A DNA stretch of 64,000 nt, taken from positions 120,536-184,535 of the forward strand of contig JARHVB010000021.1 of assembly GCA_029222685.1 (NCBI GenBank), read 5' to 3'. The translations under genes were made by a program, and so were the position numbers. The DNA comes from Terripilifer ovatus. GTDB taxonomy: Bacteria > Pseudomonadota > Alphaproteobacteria > Rhizobiales > Beijerinckiaceae. Below are positions 10,305-20,312 of the stretch, piece after piece (position 1 is the first letter of the stretch; every line of letters starts with the position of its first letter). The notes beneath the pieces are model-generated. The model did no database searches. It was not told the DNA's origin and saw only the letters and a list, made by a program, of their open reading frames with translations.

Positions 10305-11546
10305 ATGCTGACGAACAAGCGGATTTTACTAATCATCGGCGGCGGTATCGCGGCCTTCAAGGCGCTCGACCTGATCCGCCGGCTACGCGAGCGGGGCGCC
10401 CATGTGCGCTGCGTGCTGACGCCGGCGGCGGCGCATTTCGTCACGCCGCTGTCGGTGGCGGCGCTCTCCGGCGACAAGGTCTACCAGGACCTCTTCTCGC
10501 TGACCGACGAAGCCGAGATGGGTCATATCGAACTGTCGCGCGATGCCGACCTGCTGGCGGTCGTGCCGGCGACCGCCGACCTGCTGGCCAAACTCGCCAC
10601 GGGGCAGGCCAACGACCTCGCCTCGACCTTGCTGCTGGCGACCGACAAGAAAGTCCTCGCGGCGCCCGCCATGAACCTGCGCATGTGGTTGCAGCCCGCT
10701 ACCAAGAGAAATGTCGCGCAGCTTCGCGAAGACGGCGTCCTGTTCGTCGGCCCCGTCGACGGCTCCATGGCCTGCGGCGAATACGGGCCGGGGCGGATGA
10801 GCGAACCGCTGGAGATCGTCGCTGCAATCAGCGAAGCCCTGAAGAGCGACACCTCGATCCCGCTGCCGGCGAATGTCGGGCAGTTCGCGCAGAGCCTGCG
10901 CGGCAAGCGCGTGGTGGTGACGTCGGGCCCGACGCATGAGCCGATAGACCCGGTGCGCTACATCGCCAATCGCTCGTCGGGCCGGCAGGGCCATGCCATT
11001 GCAACCGCCGCGGCCAATGCGGGCGCCGAGGTGACGCTCGTCAGCGGACCGGTGACGATCGACGATCCGGCCGGCGTCCGCACCATACATATAGAGACGG
11101 CGCAGGAGATGCTGCGCGCCGTCAAGGCTGCTCTGCCGGCGGACATCTTTATCGCCGCCGCCGCCGTCGCCGACTGGCGGGTGACGACAAAGAACGACAA
11201 CAAGATCAAGAAGGGCGACACGGCGCCGGTGCTTCAACTGGCGGAGAATCCCGATATTCTCGCCACCATCGCCGGTCTTTCCGATGGCCGTCCGGCGCTT
11301 GTCGTCGGCTTCGCGGCGGAGACGCAGGACGTGACCGAGAACGCGCTGAAGAAACTGGCGAAGAAGAAGTGCGACGTGATCGTCGCCAATGATGTCGGCG
11401 CCGGCACGGATGTCATGGGCGGGCTGGAAAATACCGTCCACATCGTCACCGAGGCGGGTGTCGAAACCTGGCCGAAGATGGAGAAAAGCGCTGTGGCATC
11501 GCGACTTGTCGGACTATTGAGCGATATGCTGGAGCGCAGGCAATGA
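10305..11546 (+). CDS. coaBC: Bifunctional phosphopantothenoylcysteine decarboxylase / phosphopantothenate-cysteine ligase
   Basis: Two-step enzyme of coenzyme A synthesis: the C-terminal CoaB domain couples 4'-phosphopantothenate to cysteine and the N-terminal flavin-dependent CoaC domain decarboxylates the product. 413 residues from ATG 10305. The CoaC half shows [16 protein letters not shown], the APAMNLRMW motif (PXMNXXMW) and the flap [10 protein letters not shown]; the CoaB half starts around residue 200 with [20 protein letters not shown]. The stop overlaps the dut start by four bases (ATGA), indicating translational coupling. coaA and coaE, two further steps of the pathway, are elsewhere in the window. 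Confidence 0.96.
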   Translation: MLTNKRILLIIGGGIAAFKALDLIRRLRERGAHVRCVLTPAAAHFVTPLSVAALSGDKVYQDLFSLTDEAEMGHIELSRDADLLAVVPATADLLAKLATGQANDLASTLLLATDKKVLAAPAMNLRMWLQPATKRNVAQLREDGVLFVGPVDGSMACGEYGPGRMSEPLEIVAAISEALKSDTSIPLPANVGQFAQSLRGKRVVVTSGPTHEPIDPVRYIANRSSGRQGHAIATAAANAGAEVTLVSGPVTIDDPAGVRTIHIETAQEMLRAVKAALPADIFIAAAAVADWRVTTKNDNKIKKGDTAPVLQLAENPDILATIAGLSDGRPALVVGFAAETQDVTENALKKLAKKKCDVIVANDVGAGTDVMGGLENTVHIVTEAGVETWPKMEKSAVASRLVGLLSDMLERRQ

Positions 11547-12016
11547 GCAGCATCGACGTTTCAGTGGTGCAATTGCCGCATGGCGAGGGCCTGGCCCTGC
11601 CGCGCTATCAGAGCGCCGGCGCGGCCGGGCTCGATCTTCTTGCGGCCATTCCGGACGGTGCGCCGGTCACCGTCGCGCCGGGCGCGCGGCATCTGGTGCC
11701 CACCGGTCTTTCGATTGCGCTGCCTGTGGGCTTCGAGGCGCAGGTGCGGCCGCGCTCGGGACTTGCCTTGAAAAACGGCGTGACCGTTCTGAACTCGCCG
11801 GGTACGGTCGACAGCGACTACCGGGGAGAGATTTGCGTGATCCTCATCAATCTCGGCCAAGCGCCCTTCGTCATTTCCCGCGGCGACCGCATAGCCCAGA
11901 TGGTCGTGGCGCCAGTGACGCAGTTGAACTTTGTCAAAGAGCGCGAACTCGCCGCCTCGGAACGCGGCGCGGGCGGCTTCGGCTCCACCGGCGGGCAAGC
12001 CGGCGGACAGGGTTGA
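11543..12016 (+). CDS. dut: Deoxyuridine 5'-triphosphate nucleotidohydrolase (dUTPase)
   Basis: Hydrolyses dUTP to dUMP and pyrophosphate, protecting DNA from uracil and supplying dUMP for thymidylate. 157 residues. The five trimeric dUTPase motifs can be read: [12 protein letters not shown] (1), [11 protein letters not shown] (2), [14 protein letters not shown] (3), [10 protein letters not shown] (4) and the C-terminal [10 protein letters not shown] (5). In motif 3 the usual GxID is read as GTVDSDY. Starts inside the coaBC stop and is followed by the Rrf2 gene after four bases, so the run is likely one transcript. Confidence 0.97.
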   Translation: MSSIDVSVVQLPHGEGLALPRYQSAGAAGLDLLAAIPDGAPVTVAPGARHLVPTGLSIALPVGFEAQVRPRSGLALKNGVTVLNSPGTVDSDYRGEICVILINLGQAPFVISRGDRIAQMVVAPVTQLNFVKERELAASERGAGGFGSTGGQAGGQG

Positions 12017-12020
12017 CGAT

Positions 12021-12473
12021 ATGATCCTGCTGTCGCGCCGCGCCGTTCTCGCCATTGCCGCCGTCGTCGACATCGCGCTGCATGCGCGGCCGCAGCCGGT
12101 CGCCGCGAAGGCACTGGCCGGCCGCCACCAATTGCCGCCGCGCCATCTCGAAACGCTGCTGCAATCGCTGGTTCACGCCAATATTCTCAAGGGCGTGCGC
12201 GGACCGCGCGGCGGCTATGAGCTGGCGCGTGAGCGCCGGCGCATTTCGGCGGGAGAGATCGTGCGCGCGGCGATGACCGAGACGAACGACTATCCGTCCG
12301 ACAGCAAGGAGATTTCGCGCCTCGTTGGAAAGGTGGTGTTTCCGCTGATCACGGAAGCCAGCAAGGACCTGCTTGCCATGCTCGACAAGACGACCGTCGA
12401 TGATCTGTGCAAGCGGGCCGAGAGCGCGGCGGTGTTCGGCGACGCCAAGAGCACGATTGATTTTACGATTTAG
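12021..12473 (+). CDS. Rrf2 family transcriptional regulator, cluster-cysteine-free
   Basis: A 150-residue regulator with the Rrf2 winged helix at the N terminus: LLSRRAVLAIAAVVDIALH, then LPPRHLETLLQSLVHANILKGVRGPRGGYELAR, the family's recognition helix and GPxGGYxL wing. In IscR and NsrR three cysteines near residues 90-110 bind an iron-sulfur cluster; here the only cysteine is in DLCKRAES near the C terminus, so a cluster is unlikely and the protein is closer in type to CymR-like cysteine regulators. It lies directly upstream of cysK, with a 23-base inverted repeat between them, which fits control of cysteine synthesis. Earlier in-frame ATG at 11931 lies inside dut and is rejected. Confidence 0.85.
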   Translation: MILLSRRAVLAIAAVVDIALHARPQPVAAKALAGRHQLPPRHLETLLQSLVHANILKGVRGPRGGYELARERRRISAGEIVRAAMTETNDYPSDSKEISRLVGKVVFPLITEASKDLLAMLDKTTVDDLCKRAESAAVFGDAKSTIDFTI

Positions 12474-12526
12474 TGGCGGTATTCTCTATTTAATACATAG
12501 ACTACCTGTTTATTAAGTTCCGCGAG

Positions 12527-12549
12527 GCATTTTCGACCAGTGAAAATGC
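12527..12549. promoter_or_regulatory. Inverted repeat before cysK, possible operator
   Basis: GCATTTTC at 12527-12534 and GAAAATGC at 12542-12549 are exact complements separated by seven bases, 33 bases before the cysK start and behind an AT-rich stretch (12486-12518) that could hold a promoter. It could be a site for the adjacent Rrf2 regulator. The words also resemble part of the dispersed repeat at 50588, so a decayed repeat is the alternative. Confidence 0.35.
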
Positions 12550-12582
12550 TCTCTCTTGGACGCTTTGGCGGAGGGATTCACC

Positions 12583-13563
<981 letters not shown>

Positions 13564-13722
13564 GGGCCTTAACGGGATTTCAAAGGGTCACTTTTAAAAT
13601 CTTGTGACGTTGACGTTCTTGCGGCTTGCCCGTAAAAGGACGGCCAAATGGCTGGCTGAACGATCGGCTTGCCAACGAATTGCTGCCGGGCCGGTCGCCC
13701 GGCATTTTCTCGAGGACATGCA

Positions 13723-13986
13723 ATGGCGAATACAGCGTCGGCCCGCAAGGCTGTCAGGAAGATTGCGCACCGCACGGCAGTGAACCGTTCGCGTCGCAGC
13801 AACATGCGCACCTATCTGCGCAAGATCGAGGAAGCCATCGCTTCCGGAGACGCGGCCGCGGCGCAGAGCGCTTTCGCGGTTGCCGCTCCCGTGCTCATGC
13901 GCGCAGCGCAGAAGGGCATCATTCACAAGAACACGGCATCGCGTAAAGTCTCGCGCCTGGCGCATCGTGTGAAGGCGCTGGCGTAA
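13723..13986 (+). CDS. rpsT: 30S ribosomal protein S20
   Basis: Primary 16S rRNA-binding protein of the small subunit. 87 residues, highly basic and helical: [18 protein letters not shown] at the start, [16 protein letters not shown], and [20 protein letters not shown] at the end, all matching S20. The start at 13723 (AATGGCGAA) fits the family; the frame is open upstream but has no S20-like sequence. It is followed by an intrinsic terminator and then by dnaA, the usual rhizobial neighbour. Confidence 0.98.
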   Translation: MANTASARKAVRKIAHRTAVNRSRRSNMRTYLRKIEEAIASGDAAAAQSAFAVAAPVLMRAAQKGIIHKNTASRKVSRLAHRVKALA

Positions 13987-14036
13987 GCTTTCCAGGCTCG
14001 TCATCGATCAGACATCGATTTGTTGCATTGAATTTG

Positions 14037-14070
14037 AAAAGGCCCGGACACGCTCCGGGCCTTTTGTTTT
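14037..14070 (+). terminator. Intrinsic terminator of rpsT
   Basis: GGCCCGGA (14041-14048), a five-base loop CACGC, TCCGGGCC (14054-14061) and then TTTTGTTTT. The stem is perfect over eight base pairs and the T tract is in the right place for a rightward transcript ending 50 bases after rpsT. Confidence 0.92.
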
Positions 14071-14937
14071 AGGAATTTGTTACATCGCCGTCACGATCGC
14101 GCGAGCCTGCGTCGAAACCGCGCACGCAATTATGTCTTGTATCAGCGCTTTGGATGTAAAGCGCGCGCCGGACTCCGCGAATGCATGAAATTAGCTGCCG
14201 CCGCTTCAGCCGAGCGAAAAAAGCGCCGTCGCTGTTTTAAATTATGACGAATTTTTGTCTATTTGTTGTCGCTCAGAATCAGGGCCTTATTTAGGTCAAT
14301 CGCGATCATGGATTCTGGCGCGATTTATTTCGACCGCGCATGCGCCGTTTGTGTTGCGCGTGAAGCGGCGTGAAGTCTAAAGTCAAATTGTTGACGAGAA
14401 CTTCACGCAAGACATCCCTCACCACTATCAACAGCGAATCGAGATCATCATCGGTTCGCGTTGGAAGCACGCGGCGAAGGACGCTTTGAAGAAGTAGAGT
14501 AGCGAAATAAAATCAGGCAAGCCGACAATGCTCGGGCCAAGCGATGGTGCGGCAATTGCCTTGAGAAAATACGCGGAAGCAATTTCGCATAGCGGAGTAT
14601 ACGGCGATGGCGGCGGCGGGACTTAGAACATTTCAATCGGATCATTTCGCGAATTCTTTCGATCAATTTTTCGATCTGCAATTTTTCGATCTGCAGTGTT
14701 TCGACCGGTCCGTTGCCGGGCAATCTGCGAAGCCACAGAACCTTCACGTCAGTGACGCGGCCTGTTCGTTGTGCGAACAGGAGCCGGACTGTCCGTAGAA
14801 GAGCGCCTTAACGAGGCGTCTTAAGAAGACCTTCTGGAGAGCGCTCCAGCCCGATCTTCATCCATCTTATTTGCGTTGCGTGCCAACGTCCGATGCATTT
14901 CGGGCGCATGCATATTTATTCTTTCGGGACAATCACC
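14071..14937 (+). promoter_or_regulatory. Long gene-free dnaA upstream region
   Basis: 867 bases without a credible gene; the short open frames here have no family resemblance and lie in unusually AT-rich DNA. Two structured spots stand out. GCGTGAAG occurs at 14358 and again at 14368, one helical turn apart, with the inverted CTTCACGC at 14401-14408; the second and third form 9-bp arms (14368-14376 and 14400-14408). At 14665-14694 a 15-base unit, AATTTTTCGATCTGC, is repeated exactly twice, with weaker copies on both sides. This is the likely site of the dnaA promoter and its control, but no promoter can be assigned with confidence. Confidence 0.5.
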
Positions 14938-16476
14938 ATGACAGCCACTCCTCAATCAAATCCGGAACCTCACGCAAATCCGGAACCGCACGATGGCGCC
15001 GACACCACCGATCTGGCCGCCAGCAAGGCCTTCGCCCGCGCCTGGGAACGTGTCGGACAACGGCTGCGCAGCGAGATCGGCAAGGACGTTTTCAACTCGT
15101 GGTTCACGCGGCTGGAAATCGACCGCATCGCCGGATCGACCATCTATTGTTCGGTGCCGACGAAGTTTTTGAAGAGCTGGATTCACTCCCATTATATGGA
15201 GCGGCTCAGCTTCGCGATGACGGCTGAGTTTCCCGGCACCGAACGGGTAATCGTCGAGATTCGCACGAGCGTGAAACGCCCGGTCTATAACGGCCAGCCG
15301 GCGGCAGTGAATGCGGTGGTGCATGATGAGGCGCGCGGCGCGCCCGTGTTGCAGCGCGCGACAACCCAGGCGCCGCAGGCGCAGAAGAAGGGCGAAGCCA
15401 CGACGTCGTTCGCGACCGAAGAGGGCGATGCCTTCTCCGGCGCGCCGCTCGACAAGCGCTTCACCTTCGACAGCTTCATCGTCGGCCAGACCAACCAGTT
15501 GGCCCATGCGGCGGCGCTGCGCGTGGCGCGCAATGGCCGCGACGAACCGGCGCAGTTCAACCCGCTGTATATTTTCGCCCCCGTCGGTCTCGGCAAGACA
15601 CATCTGCTGCAGGCGACGGCCCATGCCGCCGCCGAGACCGGCCAGAAGGTCATCTATCTGACCGCCGAAAAGTTCATGTACAGCTTCGTGGCGGCGCTGC
15701 GCTCGCAGAACGCCATTGCCTTCAAGGAAAAGCTGCGCGCCATCGACACCTTGGTGATCGACGACGTGCAGTTCCTGCGCGGCAAATCGATCCCGCAGGA
15801 ATTCTGCCATACCCTCAACGCGCTGATCGACGCGCGCCGCCAGGTGGTGATCGCCGCCGACCGGCCGCCGTCCGACCTCGAGAGCATCGACGAGCGCACC
15901 CGCTCGCGGCTGGCCGGCGGCTTGTGCGTGCACATCCGCTCCTTCGACGACCAGTTGCGCTTGAAAATGGTGGAGTCGCGCATCGCAACCGCCAAGGCGG
16001 CGCATCCTGGCTTCGAAGTACCAGACAGCGTGTTCAAATATATTGCCAATGCGATCCAGACCAACGGCCGCGATCTCGACGGCGCGGTCAACCGGCTGCT
16101 GGCGCATGCGACGCTCGCCGGCACGTCGGTGACGGTCGAAATGGCGGAAACCGCCATCCGTGATCTGGTGCGCACCAGCGAGCCGAAGCGCGTGCGCATC
16201 GAGGACATCCAAAAGCTGGTGGCGAGCCATTACAACGTCTCGAAGCCCGACATCCTGTCGTCGCGGCGCACGGCGACGGTGGTACGGCCGCGGCAGATCG
16301 CCATGTATCTGTCGAAAGTGCTGACCCTGCGCTCGCTGCCGGAAATCGGCCGGCGCTTCGGCGGCCGCGATCACACCACCGTCCTGCATGCGGTGCGCAA
16401 GATCGAGGCGCTGTCGAAGTCGGACCACTCGCTCTCGGAAGAGCTGGAACTGCTGAAGCGGATGCTGACGGATTAG
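14938..16476 (+). CDS. dnaA: Chromosomal replication initiator protein DnaA
   Basis: ATP-dependent initiator that binds 9-mer boxes at oriC and opens the duplex. 512 residues from ATG 14938 ([17 protein letters not shown]); an in-frame ATG at 14893 would add 15 residues. Domain I is around residues 25-95 ([21 protein letters not shown]), followed by a variable Ala/Gln-rich linker. Domain III has Walker A as [13 protein letters not shown], Walker [10 protein letters not shown], and an arginine-finger region. Domain IV carries the DnaA-box signature [18 protein letters not shown] near the C terminus. The first Gly of the P-loop is replaced by Ala, which the P-loop pattern allows. The candidate origin is about 44 kb away next to hemE. 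Confidence 0.97.
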   Translation: MTATPQSNPEPHANPEPHDGADTTDLAASKAFARAWERVGQRLRSEIGKDVFNSWFTRLEIDRIAGSTIYCSVPTKFLKSWIHSHYMERLSFAMTAEFPGTERVIVEIRTSVKRPVYNGQPAAVNAVVHDEARGAPVLQRATTQAPQAQKKGEATTSFATEEGDAFSGAPLDKRFTFDSFIVGQTNQLAHAAALRVARNGRDEPAQFNPLYIFAPVGLGKTHLLQATAHAAAETGQKVIYLTAEKFMYSFVAALRSQNAIAFKEKLRAIDTLVIDDVQFLRGKSIPQEFCHTLNALIDARRQVVIAADRPPSDLESIDERTRSRLAGGLCVHIRSFDDQLRLKMVESRIATAKAAHPGFEVPDSVFKYIANAIQTNGRDLDGAVNRLLAHATLAGTSVTVEMAETAIRDLVRTSEPKRVRIEDIQKLVASHYNVSKPDILSSRRTATVVRPRQIAMYLSKVLTLRSLPEIGRRFGGRDHTTVLHAVRKIEALSKSDHSLSEELELLKRMLTD

Positions 16477-16515
16477 CGCATTCACTGAGCCGGCCAACGA
16501 CCCGCAAGGAAACCA

Positions 16516-16553
16516 GAAGCCCTCATCCTGAGGAGCGCCGTCAGGCGCGTCTC
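16516..16553. repeat. Dispersed repeat family B, half element
   Basis: GAAGCCCTCATCCTGAGGAG followed by a small GGCGC hairpin and GCGTCTC. This is one arm of the element found complete at 57142 and 58025. It lies between the convergent dnaA and PotF-like gene ends. Confidence 0.6.
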
Positions 16554-17639
16554 CTACCTCGCGGTCTTGATGCGCGTCCATTCGCGCGTCACGTAGCGCT
16601 GGAGCCCCTGCTCATAAGGCGTCACCGTATAGAGGCGGCGCATGGTCGGCTCGTCGGGATAGATCTGCTTGTTGTTGGCGATGTCTTCGGGCAACAACGC
16701 CTTGGCCGCCTGCACGCCGCTGGCGAAATTGGTGATCGTGGAATTGCGCGCCGCGACGTCCGGGCGCAGCAGGAAGTTGATGAAGGCGTGCGCCTCGTCG
16801 ACATGCTCGGCATCCTTGGGGATGGCAAGATTGTCCATCGACATCAAGGTGCCTTCCTTGGGAATGACATAGGTGATATTGACGCCGTTGCCGGCTTCGC
16901 GCGCGCGATTGCGGGCCTGGAAACTGTCGCCGGCCCAGCCCACCGCCATGCAGATGTCGCCGTTGGCGAGCGCGTTGATATATTCGGACGAGTGAAACTT
17001 CCGCACATAGGGTTTCACCAGGCTGACGAGATCGACGGCGCGCTTGATCTCGTTCTGGTTCTTGCTGTCGGGGTTGAGGCCGAGATAGCGCAGCGCGATG
17101 GTGAGAATGTCCTCGGGGCTGTCGAGCATGTAGACGCCACAATCGGCGAGCTTCTTCATGTTCTCGGGCTTGAAGACGATGTCCCAGCTGTCGATCGGCT
17201 TGTCGCCGAGGCGGGCTTTCACCTTGTCGATGTTGTAGGCGATGCCGGTGGTGAACCACATGTAGTTCACCGAATACTGGTTGCCCGGGTCGTAGGCGTT
17301 CAGCCTCGTCGCGATCTCGGGCCAGATCTCTGACAGATTGGGGATCTTGGAACGGTCAATCTTCTGATAGATGCCGATCTTGATCTGGCGCTGCAGGAAG
17401 GTGCCCGACGGCACGACGACATCATAGCCGCTCTTGCCGGCGAGGAGCCGCGTCTCCAGGGTCTCGTTGGAATCATAGGTATCGTAGACGACTTTGATGC
17501 CGGTCTGCTTGGTGAATTCGTCGAGCAGCTTCTGGTCGATGTAATCGGACCAGTTGAAGACATGGACGATTTTTGTCTGGGCGGCGGCCGGCATCACACC
17601 GGCAAATGCGGCAAGCAGGCAGAAGGCGATACGCTTCAT
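16554..17639 (-). CDS. potF: Polyamine ABC transporter periplasmic binding protein (PotF-like)
   Basis: A 361-residue exported binding protein for putrescine or spermidine. The signal peptide MKRIAFCLLAAFAGVMPAAAQ is followed by KIVHVFNWSDYIDQKLLDEFTKQTGIKVVYDTYDSNE, the typical PotF/PotD opening, then DVVVPSGTFLQRQI, NQYSVNYMWFTTGIAYN, and the ligand-side segments MAVGWAGDSFQARNRA and IPKEGTLMSMDNLAIPKDA. The partner permease and ATPase genes are not in this window. It begins three bases after the aminotransferase stop and is presumably cotranscribed with it. Which polyamine it binds is not decided by sequence reading. Confidence 0.9.
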   Translation of the reverse strand: MKRIAFCLLAAFAGVMPAAAQTKIVHVFNWSDYIDQKLLDEFTKQTGIKVVYDTYDSNETLETRLLAGKSGYDVVVPSGTFLQRQIKIGIYQKIDRSKIPNLSEIWPEIATRLNAYDPGNQYSVNYMWFTTGIAYNIDKVKARLGDKPIDSWDIVFKPENMKKLADCGVYMLDSPEDILTIALRYLGLNPDSKNQNEIKRAVDLVSLVKPYVRKFHSSEYINALANGDICMAVGWAGDSFQARNRAREAGNGVNITYVIPKEGTLMSMDNLAIPKDAEHVDEAHAFINFLLRPDVAARNSTITNFASGVQAAKALLPEDIANNKQIYPDEPTMRRLYTVTPYEQGLQRYVTREWTRIKTAR

Positions 17640-17642
17640 CGA

Positions 17643-18809
17643 TCAGGCTCCGGAAACGCCGAAGGCGGCGGCGGCTTTGTGCAGGCGCTCCAGCGCCTTG
17701 TCCTGGGTGGCGTCATTCTTGGCGAAACAGAAACGCACCGCATGGCGATGAACGTCCTGCGCATAAAAAGCCGAGATCGGAATGGTGGCGACGCCGAATT
17801 CGCGCACCAGCTTTTGCGAGAATTCGACATCGTCGTTAATCTCCAGCCCGCTGATGTCGATGGCGACGAAATAAGTGCCCTGGCTGGGAATGACCTTGAA
17901 GCCGATGTCGGTCAGCCCCTTGCTCAGCCGGTCGCGGCTGCGCTGGAAGCCGGTCCGCATATCGATGAAATAGCTGTCGTCCTTCATAAGCCCGTGCGCC
18001 ACCGCGACCTGCAGATTGGGCGGCGTGGTGAAGGTGATGAACTGATGCGCCTTGGCGAGGCCTTTCATGACCGGCGCGGCGGCAGCGACAAGACCGACCT
18101 TCCAGCCGGTCAGCGAGAAGATCTTTCCCGCCGAGCCGATCTTCACCGTGCGCTCGCGCATGCCCGGAAGATTGATCATCGAGACATGCTGGCGGCCATC
18201 GAACAGGAGATGTTCCCAGACCTCGTCGCAGATGGCGATGGCATCATATTTCACGCAGAATTCGGCAAGCAGTTCGAGCTGCGCCCGCTCGTAGACGACG
18301 CCGCAGGGATTATGCGGATTGTTGAACAGCACGGCGCGCGTGCGCGGGGTGAAGGCCTGTTCGAGCGCCTCGCGCGTCATCGTCCATGACGGCGGGTTGA
18401 GATTGACGAACTTCGGCACGCCACCGGCGCGGCGCACCAGCGGCAGGTAGGCATCATACATGGGCTGGAACAGCACCACCTCGTCGCCGGGGTTGATAAT
18501 GGCCATCAGCGCGCCGGCCAGGGCCTCGGTGGCGCCGGAGGTGACCATGACTTCGGTGGCCGGGTCGAGATCGGTGCCCTGGAAGCGCCTGTAATGGGCA
18601 GCGATGGCTTGGCGCAGCTCGGGCAGCCCCATCATCGGCGGATATTGGTTGTAGCCGTTGAGCACGGCGTCGGCGGCCTTCCGGCGCACGTCTTCCGGCC
18701 CCGGATCGTCGGGAAAGCCCTGGCCCAGATTGACCGCATTCAGCTCGCGTGCGAGTCCGGACATGACATCGAAAATCGTCGTCGGCAGGTCGGTTAATAT
18801 CGGGTTCAT
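17643..18809 (-). CDS. PLP-dependent aminotransferase, class I/II
   Basis: A fold-type I aminotransferase of 388 residues. The ATG at 18809 has AGGGGA upstream and opens MNPILTDLPTTIFDVMSGLA; the longer frame to 19019 runs antisense over cobU. Visible are LGQGFPDDPGPEDV, YNQYPPMMGLPELRQAIAAHY, VTSGATEALAGAL (cofactor phosphate site), NNPHNPCGVVY (pyridine-side Asn), CDEVWEHLLFDG, and GSAGKIFSLTGWKVG, whose first lysine is the PLP Schiff-base residue. It resembles the methionine/kynurenine aminotransferase branch (YbdL-like), but the substrate is not settled. It is followed by the polyamine-binding protein gene. Confidence 0.92.
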   Translation of the reverse strand: MNPILTDLPTTIFDVMSGLARELNAVNLGQGFPDDPGPEDVRRKAADAVLNGYNQYPPMMGLPELRQAIAAHYRRFQGTDLDPATEVMVTSGATEALAGALMAIINPGDEVVLFQPMYDAYLPLVRRAGGVPKFVNLNPPSWTMTREALEQAFTPRTRAVLFNNPHNPCGVVYERAQLELLAEFCVKYDAIAICDEVWEHLLFDGRQHVSMINLPGMRERTVKIGSAGKIFSLTGWKVGLVAAAAPVMKGLAKAHQFITFTTPPNLQVAVAHGLMKDDSYFIDMRTGFQRSRDRLSKGLTDIGFKVIPSQGTYFVAIDISGLEINDDVEFSQKLVREFGVATIPISAFYAQDVHRHAVRFCFAKNDATQDKALERLHKAAAAFGVSGA

Positions 18810-18863
18810 GTCAGTCCCCTGAAGATGTCGAATGGTTTCTAGCATAGGGACGATGCCCGGTTG

Positions 18864-19397
18864 ATGGACAGCAGGAGAAAAATTCTGGCGCTCGGCGGGG
18901 CACGATCGGGCAAGAGCAGCTTCGCGCGGCACACCGCCGAGGCGTCGGGCCTCGACCCGGTGCTGATTGCCACAGCAACAGCGCTCGATGCCGAAATGAT
19001 GGCGCGCATCGCCCGCCACAGGCAGGAACGCGGCCCCGACTGGCTGACGCTGGAGGAGCCGCTCGACCTTGCCGGCACGGTCGCGGTGGCGGCCGCGCCC
19101 AACCGCGTCGTGGTGGTCGATTGCCTGACCCTGTGGCTGACCAATGTCATGCTGGACGGCGGCAATGTCGAAGCCGAGATTGCGGCACTGCTCCTGGCCA
19201 CGCGGCAGAGCACCGGGCCGGTCATTCTCGTCAGCAACGAGGTCGGCCAGGGCGTGGTGCCGGAGACGCCGCTCGGCCGCGCCTTCCGCGATGCGCAGGG
19301 CCAGCTCAACCAGGCCATGGCCGAGGCCTGCTCCGACGTGGTGCTGATCGCCGCCGGCCTGCCGCTGCGGCTGAAGCCCGCACAGAGCCCGTTCTGA
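18864..19397 (+). CDS. cobU: Adenosylcobinamide kinase / adenosylcobinamide-phosphate guanylyltransferase
   Basis: Bifunctional enzyme (CobU, CobP in the aerobic pathway) that phosphorylates adenosylcobinamide and then adds GMP, preparing it for nucleotide-loop attachment in B12 synthesis or salvage. 177 residues from ATG 18864; a TTG three bases earlier is the only close alternative. The P-loop is GGARSGKSSFARHTAE, then RIARHRQERGPDWLTLEEP with the guanylylated-histidine region, VVVDCLTLWLTN, and SNEVGQGVVPETPLGRAFRD. It sits end to end with btuF, so the locus combines corrinoid uptake and assembly. Confidence 0.95.
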   Translation: MDSRRKILALGGARSGKSSFARHTAEASGLDPVLIATATALDAEMMARIARHRQERGPDWLTLEEPLDLAGTVAVAAAPNRVVVVDCLTLWLTNVMLDGGNVEAEIAALLLATRQSTGPVILVSNEVGQGVVPETPLGRAFRDAQGQLNQAMAEACSDVVLIAAGLPLRLKPAQSPF

Positions 19398-19400
19398 GCC

Positions 19401-20312
19401 CTATCGCACCTTGGCGGCGATTTCATCCGCCAGCCGGTCGATCAGTGCGGGGATGGCGGGGCCGGGGCAGATGGTGAGGGCATCGGGCACGACGAGACGG
19501 CGCTCGTCGGGATAGAGATGGCGCAGGGCCGGGTGCTCCAGCAGGGCCTCGCCCTGGTCTTCCGGCCTGTCCGTGACCCTGGCGACGATCAGATAATCCG
19601 GCCGGGCAGTGACGACACGCTCGACATCGGCGAAGCCGCTGGCGGCGAGCCCGGCATCGACGGCCGCATTGCGCAGGCCGGCGCGGACGGCGATATCTGC
19701 CGCGAGGCCCGCATGCAGCACGAAGCCGCGCCGGTGCAGGATTAGAAAGCTCGGATGGTTCTGTCGTGCCGCGCGCAGGTCCTCGATGCGCCGCATGGCG
19801 CGGTCGATGTCGGCGTTGAGGGCCACGCCACGCTCCGGGGCGCCGAAGCGGGCGGCCAGCGCTTCGATCTCGCTCTTGGTTTCGCCCAGTCCGACCCAGG
19901 AATCGACGATGGCGACGGGCCGGCCTTTGTCGGCGAGAAATTCCTTGGTCAGCCGGTTGTCGTAACGGCCGACGAGAACCAGATCGGCCGACAGGCGGAT
20001 CAGCTCTTCGGCGGCGCCGGAATTGGTCGGCAGGCCCTTCGCGCGCGCGGCGAGGAAGGAGATGTTGGCATCGTCAGCGAAGGGGCTCAGCGACCTGATC
20101 TGATCGCGGTCCGCCAGGGCGAGCACGAGCTGGTCGGCGCAGAGATTGGCCGAGACGAGCGATGGTTTGGCGACAGACTGCGCGTCGCATGGCAAGGCCA
20201 ATATCGCAGCCATCACGGCGAGGCAGGCACGAACCGCGAAGGGTGTTATTCCCGACGCCTGCGCAGGCAGGCGAGCAGGAATCCAGAAGCCAGAGAGGTC
20301 ATGTTGGCCCAT
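19401..20312 (-). CDS. btuF: Cobalamin ABC transporter periplasmic binding protein BtuF-like
   Basis: Class III periplasmic binding protein that hands corrinoids to BtuCD. The mature part begins near ALPCDAQSVAKPSLVSANLCADQLVLALAD and shows the fold's LVGRYDNRLTKEFLADKGRPVAIVDSW and the C-terminal PDALTICPGPAIPALIDRLADE. The start is uncertain. ATG 20312 has AGAGG at good spacing but lies inside a dispersed palindromic repeat (20245-20361) and gives a long odd leader. ATG 20213 or GTG 20216 gives a very short signal sequence without a charged start. Upstream of 20213 the hydrophobic reading continues for several residues before the repeat begins, as if the native start had been replaced by the repeat. 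Divergent from btuBCD. Confidence 0.82.
   Translation of the reverse strand: MGQHDLSGFWIPARLPAQASGITPFAVRACLAVMAAILALPCDAQSVAKPSLVSANLCADQLVLALADRDQIRSLSPFADDANISFLAARAKGLPTNSGAAEELIRLSADLVLVGRYDNRLTKEFLADKGRPVAIVDSWVGLGETKSEIEALAARFGAPERGVALNADIDRAMRRIEDLRAARQNHPSFLILHRRGFVLHAGLAADIAVRAGLRNAAVDAGLAASGFADVERVVTARPDYLIVARVTDRPEDQGEALLEHPALRHLYPDERRLVVPDALTICPGPAIPALIDRLADEIAAKVR

Noticed and set aside
14448..14747. 99-residue leftward frame before dnaA
   Set aside because: Lies in AT-rich DNA with the tandem repeat, no ribosome-binding site and no recognisable sequence.
14071..14937. GANTC (CcrM) sites upstream of dnaA at 14171, 14276, 14311 and 14436
   Set aside because: Four sites in about 870 bases is close to chance for this base composition, so I do not claim cell-cycle methylation control here.
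14956..16581. 541-residue open frame antisense to dnaA
   Set aside because: Same effect; dnaA has all domains intact and the antisense product shows no motif.
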